Positions 17,452-25,211 of a stretch of DNA of 59,004 nucleotides are shown here, one piece after another. Origin of the DNA: a virus; IMG/VR virus record IMGVR_UViG_3300027909_000023, positions 1 to 59,004 of that record; one strand, given 5' to 3'. A model generated the notes under the pieces. The model was given only the letters and a program-made list of their open reading frames with translations, had not been told where the DNA came from and searched no databases. The stretch's first letter is position 1. Each line of letters opens with the position of its first letter. The translations under genes were made by a program, and so were the position numbers.

Positions 17452-19344
17452 ATGGGGATGGACTGGCTGACCGGGATGATCACCGGCTACGCCGACCGTA
17501 GCCGCAAGATCGAAGACGAGAAGTTCCAGGCCGCGCGCGAAGCCGCGCAGCGCGAGAACCAGGTCTTCCGCGACCTGCTGAACTCCCCCAACAAGGAAGT
17601 CGCCTCGATGGCGGCGACCGGCCTCATCCTCGGCAGCCAGCCGCAGAAGCGCTCCAAGGGCATCAGCGGCTGGATGGGCGAGATGCAGTCGAACCCCATC
17701 TACCCGAAGCTGCTGGAGTACATGAACACGCCGCAGCTGACCGAGGGCGAGGAGAAGCCCTTCGCGGGGCTGCCGTCCCGGCAGTCGGGAGGCATCAGCC
17801 CGTTCCCGCTCAGTAGCGTCCCGGGCAACTACTCGTCGATGCACCCGCCGCCGACGCCACCGCCCGCGCCGCCGCCCGCCCCACCCGCTCCCGGCGCCGC
17901 GGCACTCCCGGCGACCAGCCCGACCGAGGCCGGCGCCGCGCCGATGACCACACCGCCGCCGACACCCCCGGGAAGCGCCCCAGTCGCGACGCACCAGCAG
18001 CTGCTCGAAGCGCAGACGGCGCAAAACGAACCCAAGCCGCCGCCCGCTCCGCCCGCCCTCGGCGCGCCGCCCCAGCCGCCCGCGAGCGCTGCCGCGATCG
18101 GGGCGCCAGCCGGCTACCCGTCTGCGTCGATGCCGACGCGCGACGTCCCCGGCCAGGCCGTCGCCGGGATGGAACGCACCCAGCAGTGGCAGCGGCCCAA
18201 CGTCTACCCGTCGCAGACCGACCTGCAGATCGCGGCGCGTCGCGCGCAGCTGACCGGCGACTTCGAGGCGCTGCGCGACATCTACCTCCAGACCGGCCTG
18301 TCGCCCGAACAAGCTACCGAGCAGGCGGCCCAGGACGTGGTCTCGTTCCACCAGCGGGCGCTCACCGGGGGGCAATACCGGTCGATGGAGCTGGAGTGGA
18401 CCGACGAGCAGGGCATCCCGCATCGCGAGCTGGGCTTCCAGGACATTCGCAACGGCCAGTACCTCGACGGGCGGCGCAACCCGATCCCCTATACGGTCAC
18501 CCGGGCGATGCCCTACTCGGCGATGAGCGGCGGCCAGTACGTCACCCGAGCGCTCGCTGAACTCGGCTTCTCGCGCATCGAGTACATGAACGACCCGGCG
18601 GTCGCGGCCCAGGTGAATGCCGTCGCCAACCAGAAGCAGCAAGAGGCGTCGCTCGCCTCCGGCACCGGCGCGGGGCTGGCGCGGTACAACCGCCCGCTCG
18701 ACATCCCCTCGGCGCAGGCCGCGCACGTCCCGGTCGGCACCACCAGCGCGCAGGTTGGGGGGCAGATCGTCCCCACGGCCAAGCAAGCCGACCGGCGGAT
18801 GCTCGTCGGCCAGATGGCTACCTGGCTCGAAGAGATCGACAAGGCGCTCGACGTCCTGCCACGCACCAACTCGCTCGGCGGTCTGGCCCCAGGCGCTGCG
18901 ATCGGCGTCGCGCGCCGTATCCCCGAGTATCGCGCGCAGTATGCGATCCTCGACTCCGCCATCAACCAGATCCTCGCCTCGCTCTCGCGCGTGGTGCAGG
19001 AGAACGTCGGCACGCAGACCGACCTGGACGCGCAGCGCGCGATGGACACCCTGGCGCAGATCCGGGGCAACATCCTCGACCCATTCGTCGGGGACACGCA
19101 GGAGAGCGCGCGGGCGCGTCTCGCGGTGACCAAACAGTACCTGCGCGAGGTCCTCCAGACGCTGCCGGCCACGCCGGTGGTGCCGCCCGCCGCCGGTGCC
19201 GCTCCCGCCGCTGCTGGTGGCCCGCCGCCACCCGCCGCCGCCACTGCCGCTCCCAGCGCTGCGCTCCCCGCTCCCGCGCCTGCCCCCTCTGACTGGACGA
19301 TGGTCAACGGCGTGCTGCACTACAAAGGGCAGCCCTACCGCTGA
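17452..19344 (+). CDS. Large internal virion-type protein with proline-rich linkers
   Basis: 630 residues, start ATG 17452 behind GGAG. The N-terminus is charged and helical (RSRKIEDEKFQAAREAAQRE). Residues about 125-220 and the end are Pro/Ala-rich linkers. In between lies a helical segment with RAQLTGDFEALRDIYLQTG, and further on YAILDSAINQILASLSRVVQ. The stop overlaps the start of the transglycosylase gene (TGATG). Composition and context fit an ejection protein, with linkers joining domains that pass through the tail. No catalytic motif. Confidence 0.6.
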   Translation: MGMDWLTGMITGYADRSRKIEDEKFQAAREAAQRENQVFRDLLNSPNKEVASMAATGLILGSQPQKRSKGISGWMGEMQSNPIYPKLLEYMNTPQLTEGEEKPFAGLPSRQSGGISPFPLSSVPGNYSSMHPPPTPPPAPPPAPPAPGAAALPATSPTEAGAAPMTTPPPTPPGSAPVATHQQLLEAQTAQNEPKPPPAPPALGAPPQPPASAAAIGAPAGYPSASMPTRDVPGQAVAGMERTQQWQRPNVYPSQTDLQIAARRAQLTGDFEALRDIYLQTGLSPEQATEQAAQDVVSFHQRALTGGQYRSMELEWTDEQGIPHRELGFQDIRNGQYLDGRRNPIPYTVTRAMPYSAMSGGQYVTRALAELGFSRIEYMNDPAVAAQVNAVANQKQQEASLASGTGAGLARYNRPLDIPSAQAAHVPVGTTSAQVGGQIVPTAKQADRRMLVGQMATWLEEIDKALDVLPRTNSLGGLAPGAAIGVARRIPEYRAQYAILDSAINQILASLSRVVQENVGTQTDLDAQRAMDTLAQIRGNILDPFVGDTQESARARLAVTKQYLREVLQTLPATPVVPPAAGAAPAAAGGPPPPAAATAAPSAALPAPAPAPSDWTMVNGVLHYKGQPYR

Positions 19345-22316
19345 TGCCTCCGCAGCTCCCGACTGGCGCCGGTACCGCTCCCGCCACACCAGCGACCTTC
19401 GCTGATGTGATCGACGGGATGGCGAAGAAGTACCAGATCGATCCGCGGATCGCCAAAGCGATCGCCCGCACGGAGTCGTGGAACCCGAAGCTGAACGACT
19501 TCGACCCCAACGCGCTCTCGCCGAAGGGAGCGCGCGGCATCATGCAGCTGATGCCGGAGACGATGGCGCGGCGCAAGGTCAATCCCAACGACCCGCACGA
19601 CAACATCCGTGGCGGGCTGGAGGAGTTCCGCGAGCTGCTCGACCGCAGCGGGAACGACGTGGTCAAGGCGCTGCGCCTCTACAACGCCAGCCCCGGTGCG
19701 GACCCGACGCTGACCGACCCGTTCGTGCAGAGGGTGCTCGCGGATGTGCAGCGTCAGACGAGCGAGGCCGGCGGCGGCGGCACCGCACCAGCCGCTGCCG
19801 CTCCACCAGCCGCCGCCGCGCCGTCGTCGACCGAACCGACGCTCGGCCTGCCCCAGAACCGCCGCCCGAGCTGGTGGGAGTGGCTCACCAACACGACCGA
19901 GCGGATCCCCGCCGACATCCAGGCGGAGATGGACAAGGCGAAGCAGCTGCGCGGGGCGCAGGCGTCCGGCACCTCGCCCCCTGCGCCGCCCTGGCTCTCT
20001 GCCAGTGGCTCGCCCGTCGTCGGCCAGGCGCAGCAGGCCGGCCGCGCCATCGGCCACGCCTTCGACCCGCGCGAGCGCCAGGGCCGTCAGAACATCGCCG
20101 CCACCAGCGCGGGGATCGCCGCGCTGCCGTTCGTCGTCCCGGCCACCGCCGGTGCGCTCACCACCGCTGGCATCGGTGCGCTGGTCGCTGGCGGCGCGGG
20201 CGCCCTCGAAGAGACCGGCGAGCAGCTCTACGAAGGCGTCACCGGCCAGCGCCGCGCGCCGAACATCCCGGCCATCGCCGAGGCCGGTGGGACGCAAGCC
20301 GCGGCCGATCTCCTCGGCCACGCCACCCTCGCCCCGTTCCGCTTCATCGACCGTGCGCTCGCCGGCCCGAAGGTGATGCGCGAAGTCGTCGAGCACCTCG
20401 GCGCCGAACGCGACCTCCTCCTCAGCGGTCTCGCCACCGCCCGCGACACGATCAAGCAGTCCGCGCGCGACCTGCTCTTCTCGCTGCAGAACATCGGCGC
20501 CAGCCAGCGCGCGACCAGCCAGGCCTCCGTTCGCGTCGCCCAGGACGCCAAGACCGCCGCCGTCCAGGCCGCGCGCGACGAAGCCGCTGCGGCCCTCGGC
20601 CGCGCCGAGACCACCACCCGGCGCAACGTCGCCACGGGTGAGGAACTGGCGCGTGGTGAGGTCGCCACCACGACCGAGGCGGGCGAGCAGGCGCAGCGCG
20701 ACCTCGCCAACCAGTACCAGTCCACGATCGGCACGCCGCCGTCAGAGAGTGCCGTTGGCCGCCAGGTCGCTGACGTCTACCAGGACCCGCTCGCTGCGGA
20801 AGCCAATCGCCTCGGCGAAGCGGTCTCGGGCGCGGCGCGCACCGGCCCCGCGCTCGACCCGGCGCCGCTGCAGGCGGAAGCCCGCCGCATGGTGGCTGAG
20901 GAGATCCTGCCGCCTGAGCGCGCCTTCCCGCGTGTCGCGGCGCCGCCGCCCGCACCGCCCGCTGCGGCGCCACCGCCGGTCTCGACCGGCATCATCGACC
21001 CGTCGACCGGTCAACCCATCATGCGTCCCGCGGCGACGCCACCGCCCGCGCCACCCGCCGCCGCGATCGACCCGCAGCTGCAGATCGAGATCAGCGACGC
21101 TGAGCGCGCCGCGATCGCGCAGCACCCGGTGATGCAGACGATCGCGCGCATCCTCAATCACGAGGGGCCGATCGACTTCTACACGCTGCACCAGTGGAAG
21201 GCGCAGCTCGGGGCGACGCTCGACTTCGACAACCCGCTGAGCAACCTCTTCGAGGGCGCCCGCAAGCATCTCTACGGCGAGATCCGCCGGATGCTGTCAG
21301 TCCACGAACCCTACAACGCGGCGACGCGCGCCTACGAGGACGTCCTCGAAACGACCGCCAAGGGCTACGGCGAGCAGGTGGCGAAGCACGCGGTTGGCGC
21401 GCCCGAGCGCATCGTCCAGATGATCTCGCCCAACGACCCGACGCAGACCCGCCTGATGATGGACGCGCTGACCCGCCACGGCCCCGAGGCTGCCGACTCG
21501 GTGCGTCAGGCGTGGCTGTATCGCAACATCCTGCAGGGCGGCCTGGACACCCTGGCGCAGCGGATGCGCGTCCTGCACGACAACCCGGAGTTCGCGCGCA
21601 ACCTGCTCGGCTCGACCCGCGCCCAGGTCCTCCGCACGCTCGACGACTGGTCCGCCGCCTGGGAGCGGGGCGGCGCCGAAGCCGCCGAGGGCGTCGCCCG
21701 CGCCGAGACCGCCGGCCGGCGCGGCGTCGAGGCCGCTCGTCAGCTGGGCGAGGAGCGGATCGCCAAGACCCGCGAGGGGGCGACCCAGGCGACGCGCGCC
21801 GCCGCCGGCACCGGCGAGCAGGGCGTGCGTGCCGCCAAGCGAGCGGGCGAGAGTCAGGCGCGCGGGCGCAGTGCCGACGTGCGCCAGATTCGCTACAAGG
21901 CCCAGAACGAGCTGGCGCAGAACGCGATCAAGGAGCGGGCGGCCAGAACGATCACCGACGGCGAAGCCGTGGCGATTGACGGCTCGCGCCAGAAAGCGCA
22001 GCAGGTCCTCGACTTGATCCATGCCGGCGCCCGCCCCTTCAGTTACCGCGGCTCGGTCGGGCTGATTCGCATGATGATGGGACCGACCTCGGGCGACCTG
22101 CTCAAGGCGGCGGCGGCCGACCCGCGCGTCAACCGTGCGCTGGTGACCTGGCTCGCCGACCCGAATAGCTCCGTCGCCTACCGGGCGGTGAAGCGCTGGA
22201 TCGGGACCGAGGAGGTCGATCGCGGGAAGAAGCTGGGACCGCAGGGCGGCAGCTCCGACCTCTTCCTGACCATCAAGTCGCAGGTGGGCGGCGGGCCGCC
22301 GCCGCCACCGAGGTGA
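19344..22316 (+). CDS. Internal virion protein with lytic transglycosylase (SLT) domain
   Basis: 990 residues. Residues about 18-125 form a soluble lytic transglycosylase domain that cuts peptidoglycan. Catalytic Glu44 is in ARTESWNP, the conserved G-I-M-Q-L-M-P is at 65-71 and the Y-N-A motif at 113-115. After Pro-rich linkers, a hydrophobic Gly/Ala segment (about residues 250-300) could insert in the membrane. A very long Ala/Arg/Glu-rich helical part includes repeated A-R-x-E/D-A-x-R-x-G patterns. The architecture matches gp16-like ejection proteins, which open the cell wall and help DNA entry. It follows the two other large internal proteins and overlaps the upstream stop. Confidence 0.85.
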   Translation: MPPQLPTGAGTAPATPATFADVIDGMAKKYQIDPRIAKAIARTESWNPKLNDFDPNALSPKGARGIMQLMPETMARRKVNPNDPHDNIRGGLEEFRELLDRSGNDVVKALRLYNASPGADPTLTDPFVQRVLADVQRQTSEAGGGGTAPAAAAPPAAAAPSSTEPTLGLPQNRRPSWWEWLTNTTERIPADIQAEMDKAKQLRGAQASGTSPPAPPWLSASGSPVVGQAQQAGRAIGHAFDPRERQGRQNIAATSAGIAALPFVVPATAGALTTAGIGALVAGGAGALEETGEQLYEGVTGQRRAPNIPAIAEAGGTQAAADLLGHATLAPFRFIDRALAGPKVMREVVEHLGAERDLLLSGLATARDTIKQSARDLLFSLQNIGASQRATSQASVRVAQDAKTAAVQAARDEAAAALGRAETTTRRNVATGEELARGEVATTTEAGEQAQRDLANQYQSTIGTPPSESAVGRQVADVYQDPLAAEANRLGEAVSGAARTGPALDPAPLQAEARRMVAEEILPPERAFPRVAAPPPAPPAAAPPPVSTGIIDPSTGQPIMRPAATPPPAPPAAAIDPQLQIEISDAERAAIAQHPVMQTIARILNHEGPIDFYTLHQWKAQLGATLDFDNPLSNLFEGARKHLYGEIRRMLSVHEPYNAATRAYEDVLETTAKGYGEQVAKHAVGAPERIVQMISPNDPTQTRLMMDALTRHGPEAADSVRQAWLYRNILQGGLDTLAQRMRVLHDNPEFARNLLGSTRAQVLRTLDDWSAAWERGGAEAAEGVARAETAGRRGVEAARQLGEERIAKTREGATQATRAAAGTGEQGVRAAKRAGESQARGRSADVRQIRYKAQNELAQNAIKERAARTITDGEAVAIDGSRQKAQQVLDLIHAGARPFSYRGSVGLIRMMMGPTSGDLLKAAAADPRVNRALVTWLADPNSSVAYRAVKRWIGTEEVDRGKKLGPQGGSSDLFLTIKSQVGGGPPPPPR

Positions 22317-22319
22317 GCG

Positions 22320-23798
22320 ATGCCTGACGTGCAGCCGTCCTCGCAGCCGTCGCAGCCGTCCCCGCAGCCACGCCCGTCGCGCGAACTCCTGACCAGCGTG
22401 CTCGACGAGATGGTCGGCCCGTCGTGGCGGATGCCGCTCGATGCCCTGCGCTGGGTGCATGACCAGCTGCCCGCGTCGCTGACCGCGCCGCGCAGCCCCG
22501 AGCGCCCGCTCGAACGCGCGCTCGAAGCGTCGCGCGCCGACCTGGCCGCCGGCAAACAGCGCCGCGCCGATCTGGTCCCCTCGCCGATCCGCCGCGGTGT
22601 CGACACCGCCAAGGCCTACGCCGCCTCGCTCTTCGAGCTGGACCCGGAAGTCAAAGCGGTCGGCGACGTGATGCACCAGAGCGTCGAGCGGCAGCTGCCG
22701 CGCACGGGCAAGCCGGTCATCGACGCGATGGTCGCGCCGCACCGCGCGCTGCCCAACGCGATGATCGACCAGCTCACCGCCGGCACCACCCCCGGTGGCG
22801 CGGCGCTCAACGTCGATCCCTCGCTCGCGCCGATGCTCGCGGGCACGCCCTACGTCCCCCGGGCGATCGGCGGCATCCCGGCGCGCGGCGAACTCGCCAA
22901 GACCATCTACCAGATCGGCGAGCACTCGCACGCGCTCCACCCCGATGTCATCGAGCGCTTCGGCCACGGCTACAAGTACGGCCTGCCGATGGACCCGAAG
23001 GCCGACTGGTCGAGCGTCATCCACGACCCGGAGATGCTGCAGGCCTTCGGCGGCGACAGGCACGCCGCCCGCTTCTTCGCCGACATCATCGGCGCCACCT
23101 CGCCGACCACGCCCGTCAACAAGAACATGCGCGAGGCGGTGGGCGTCCTCGCGCACGCGCTGGACCGGCCTGGCGAGGATCTCCTCCTCAAGCACTACGG
23201 CGCGATCAACAAGAAGGGCAACCCCTACAAGCAGACCTACCTCCACGGCGATCTCCTCTCGGCCGCGCAGGCGAAGGTCAACGCCATCAATCAGCTGATC
23301 AACGGCCTGCCGAACGAGAGTCCGAAGACCGGGCGCTTCGGGGCGTTCGCCCGCGGCGTCAATAACGTCATGCCGATCGACACGCACATCCTGCACGGCG
23401 CCGGTGCGGAGTCCGACAAGCTCGTCGACGCCTTCCCCGCCTTGCGGAAGTACTTCATGCGAACCGAAGGCCTGACTGCGAAGGAACTCGCCGGCCCAGC
23501 GGGCGAGGAGCTGATGTACCAGCGGCTGCAGGACGCGATGATCCCCGGGATGCAGAGCCTCGACCCGAAGCGGCAGTTCCACCCGCTCTTCGGCGACATC
23601 TGGGAGGGCATCCGCGGCGGGCCGCGCGAGGAAGGGTTGAAGCAGATGAAGTATCAGGGCGGGCCGAAGGACTTCCTCCGCACCTACGATCTGCTCGACA
23701 TGGAAGCGATGGTCGATCCGCAGCGGCTGAAGCGGGCCTACACCCAGAACAAGAAGTGGGTGGCGACACCGCCGCCGAAGCGGACCTACTCCCGCTAG
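22320..23798 (+). CDS. Virion-associated protein with HhH/glycosylase-like signature, function unknown
   Basis: 492 residues, start 3 bases after the transglycosylase stop with GAGGTGAG as ribosome binding site. The N-terminal third is Pro/Arg-rich. The C-terminal half carries FADIIGATSPTTPVNKN, then KVNAINQLINGLPN and a VMPIDTHI motif. I have the impression of a phage family with a helix-hairpin-helix (DNA glycosylase-like) core that often occurs as a domain of large virion proteins. This is a recollection, not demonstrated. An injected DNA-binding or DNA-processing protein is one possibility; a purely structural internal protein is the alternative. It is the last large gene of the virion operon. 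Confidence 0.55.
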   Translation: MPDVQPSSQPSQPSPQPRPSRELLTSVLDEMVGPSWRMPLDALRWVHDQLPASLTAPRSPERPLERALEASRADLAAGKQRRADLVPSPIRRGVDTAKAYAASLFELDPEVKAVGDVMHQSVERQLPRTGKPVIDAMVAPHRALPNAMIDQLTAGTTPGGAALNVDPSLAPMLAGTPYVPRAIGGIPARGELAKTIYQIGEHSHALHPDVIERFGHGYKYGLPMDPKADWSSVIHDPEMLQAFGGDRHAARFFADIIGATSPTTPVNKNMREAVGVLAHALDRPGEDLLLKHYGAINKKGNPYKQTYLHGDLLSAAQAKVNAINQLINGLPNESPKTGRFGAFARGVNNVMPIDTHILHGAGAESDKLVDAFPALRKYFMRTEGLTAKELAGPAGEELMYQRLQDAMIPGMQSLDPKRQFHPLFGDIWEGIRGGPREEGLKQMKYQGGPKDFLRTYDLLDMEAMVDPQRLKRAYTQNKKWVATPPPKRTYSR

Positions 23799-23813
23799 TC
23801 GCCGCTAGTCGCG

Positions 23814-24059
23814 CTAGTCGAGCGGCTGGCCTTCGAGGATGAGGGCAATCGCCATGTTCAGCTCGTCGAACAACACCCCGAGCTTCTCCCGCGTCGCCGG
23901 GTCCTGCTCCATCCGCCAGACGATCTCGCTCCGGCGGCGGCTGGCGTTGTCATAGGCGATGCTCCACTGCTCCAGCCAGTCGTCGAGCTGCTCGCGCGCG
24001 TCCTTCACGTCGTGGTCGTCCTGGTTGTCGTCGTCGTGGTCGTCGCTCATCTCACTCAT
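23814..24059 (-). CDS. Small acidic hypothetical protein
   Basis: 81 residues beginning MSEMSDDHDDDNQDDHDV, strongly acidic at the N-terminus then helical with a WLEQWSIAYDNASRRRSEIVW stretch. The ATG at 24059 is chosen because AGGAG is 7 bases upstream on the - strand. It points away from the + strand gene at 24085, with only 25 bases between their starts. It ends 15 bases from the convergent virion gene. Acidic DNA-mimic-like start is noted but function is unknown. Confidence 0.6.
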   Translation of the reverse strand: MSEMSDDHDDDNQDDHDVKDAREQLDDWLEQWSIAYDNASRRRSEIVWRMEQDPATREKLGVLFDELNMAIALILEGQPLD

Positions 24060-24084
24060 GTCCGCTCCTTCAAAGGAAACGCTG

Positions 24085-24270
24085 ATGTCCGACACGCCGC
24101 TCACGCCCGCGCAGGTCCAAGCCGTCAAGGAACTGCTCGCCGAGCGCCAGGCGCGCTGGCTGTCGCAGATCGAAGGCCTCATCGCCGAGGCGGTCGCGCC
24201 GCTGCGGGTCGAGGTCGATGATCTGACCTCGCAGGTCGCCGTCATACAGGAAGCACTCGGTAACCACTGA
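24085..24270 (+). CDS. Small helical hypothetical protein
   Basis: 61 residues starting MSDTPLTPAQVQAVKELLAE, predicted as two helices with a coiled-coil pattern at the end (LRVEVDDLTSQVAVIQEAL). AAAGGAAAC precedes the ATG at 24085. It directly precedes the holin-like gene, so a small lysis accessory is possible by position, but there is no direct evidence. Confidence 0.65.
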   Translation: MSDTPLTPAQVQAVKELLAERQARWLSQIEGLIAEAVAPLRVEVDDLTSQVAVIQEALGNH

Positions 24271-24283
24271 AGGAGTGTGCGTC

Positions 24284-24463
24284 ATGGATCTCATCGTCCT
24301 CGTCCTGGTCATCGCCCTGATCGGCTTTCTCGTCTGGCTGATCACCAGCAGGGTGCCGATGCCGCCCGGGTGGGCGGTGGCGCTGCAGATCCTGGCCCTG
24401 ATTGTGATCATCCTGTATCTCCTCACGCGGTTCGTGGACTTGCCGAACGTCCTGCCGCGCTAG
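24284..24463 (+). CDS. Small two-helix membrane protein, holin-like
   Basis: 59 residues with two transmembrane segments (LIVLVLVIALIGFLVWLI at 3-20 and ALQILALIVIILYLLTRF around 33-50) joined by a short PMPP turn. Start ATG 24284 is supported by AAGGAG 8 bases upstream. It is the last gene of the + strand virion operon and follows the transglycosylase-containing gene by 2 kb. Size, two-helix topology and position fit a holin or pinholin-type lysis protein. No endolysin gene is recognisable beside it, so holin is a candidate assignment. Confidence 0.65.
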   Translation: MDLIVLVLVIALIGFLVWLITSRVPMPPGWAVALQILALIVIILYLLTRFVDLPNVLPR

Positions 24464-24469
24464 TCCGCG

Positions 24470-24670
24470 CTAGCCCTGGCCGAACGAGTCGGTCGGCCGC
24501 GCTAGCCACTCCTCGATGAGCGACAGGATGACCTGCCGCATCGCGACGTGCTCGGCGCGGGCCTTCTTCCTGGCTCGCTCCCACAGCATCGGCGGGATGC
24601 CGCTCAGCAGGTAGCGGCGCGGGTTCGCCCGCGCCGTGTACTTCGTCGAGTAGGGTTGCTTGGTCGCCAT
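24470..24670 (-). CDS. Small ribbon-helix-helix-like DNA-binding protein
   Basis: 66 residues. A short strand (RRYLLSGIP) is followed by two helices (PMLWERARKKARAEH and MRQVILSLIEEWLAR), the usual order of ribbon-helix-helix (CopG/Arc) domains that bind DNA as dimers through the strand. The N-terminus is basic. Its start overlaps the stop of the upstream - strand gene by one base, so both come from the promoter near 25.1 kb. It may be the factor acting at the palindrome in that promoter, but this is inference. Confidence 0.65.
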   Translation of the reverse strand: MATKQPYSTKYTARANPRRYLLSGIPPMLWERARKKARAEHVAMRQVILSLIEEWLARPTDSFGQG

Positions 24671-25050
24671 CAGCTTGTCGCCCCCGCCTTCTTTAAGAAC
24701 GCCGGCTTGATCCCCTGCGCCTTCCGGTTCGCCGCGTTGGTCTGCGCCGCACGCTTCCGGTTCACCGTCGCCGCGCCGTCCCGATGCCGCGCCAGGACCG
24801 CCGTCACCTGCGGCGGCAGCACCCAGCGTCCGCCACCCGCGCCGTCCTGGCGCTGCAGGAACACCGTGTCGTTGCCCTCGACCCGCACCGTGCGGACCAC
24901 CCAGGTCACGGTGTTGCCGTAGAAGTCACTGACGTCGATCGTCGACTGCTTGGTGACCGCGGCCGGGTGATGGCCGGTCTTCCGCCAGGCTTCGCTGAAC
25001 TCGTCGCGGGCCAGGGTCACGGTCGGTTCGTCGTCTCGGTCTCGCTTCAT
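24670..25050 (-). CDS. Hypothetical basic protein
   Basis: 126 residues. N-terminal acidic segment, a beta-rich middle (IDVSDFYGNTVTWVVRTVRV then DTVFLQRQDG) and a basic C-terminus (ARHRDGAATVNRKRAAQTNA) that could contact nucleic acid. Ribosome binding site GGAGGAG lies 8 bases before the ATG at 25050. First gene after the operator-containing promoter region 25088-25148. No family recognised. Confidence 0.65.
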   Translation of the reverse strand: MKRDRDDEPTVTLARDEFSEAWRKTGHHPAAVTKQSTIDVSDFYGNTVTWVVRTVRVEGNDTVFLQRQDGAGGGRWVLPPQVTAVLARHRDGAATVNRKRAAQTNAANRKAQGIKPAFLKKAGATS

Positions 25051-25087
25051 CGCTCACTCCTCCATCGCAAGCCTCATGCTCACGATA

Positions 25088-25148
25088 CATATACATTACT
25101 CGATGAAGCATATGCTTGTCAAGTTTGCGCTCGAGCAAACTCGAGTTT
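25088..25148 (-). promoter_or_regulatory. Leftward promoter with nested palindromic operators
   Basis: AT-rich 160-bp gap upstream of the - strand genes at 24470-25050. On the - strand, TTGACA (25117-25122) is followed at 18 bases by TAATGT. The perfect palindrome AAGCATATGCTT (25106-25117) sits in the spacer, where a bound repressor would block polymerase. Upstream lie two further palindromes, AGTTTGC-N6-GCAAACT (25122-25141) and AAACTCGAGTTT (25137-25148). The block CATATRCATTA-N6-GAAGCATATGCTT recurs exactly spaced at 55316-55345. Confidence 0.6.
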
Positions 25149-25211
25149 CCGTTCTCGGGATTGCACAGTCTGGCGTGGACAATTCGTGCAGATGCGTGCA
25201 GGCCGCTTGAC

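Noticed and set aside
16723-19389. 888-codon open frame on the - strand
   Set aside because: Antisense to two internal virion genes with clear starts and coupling; Arg/Gly/His-rich composition typical of shadow frames.
21297-23582. 761-codon open frame on the - strand opposite 22320-23798
   Set aside because: Same reason: shadow of GC3-rich codons; the + strand frame has a ribosome binding site and recognisable motifs.
23796-23820. CGCTAGTCG repeats between convergent genes as a terminator
   Set aside because: Three short direct repeats without a stable stem and T-run; they may only be a cluster of stop codons.
1-24463. Terminase, portal and full major capsid genes
   Set aside because: Looked for ATPase/nuclease motifs of TerL and portal-like sequences in the + strand operon and found none; they are presumably outside the window.
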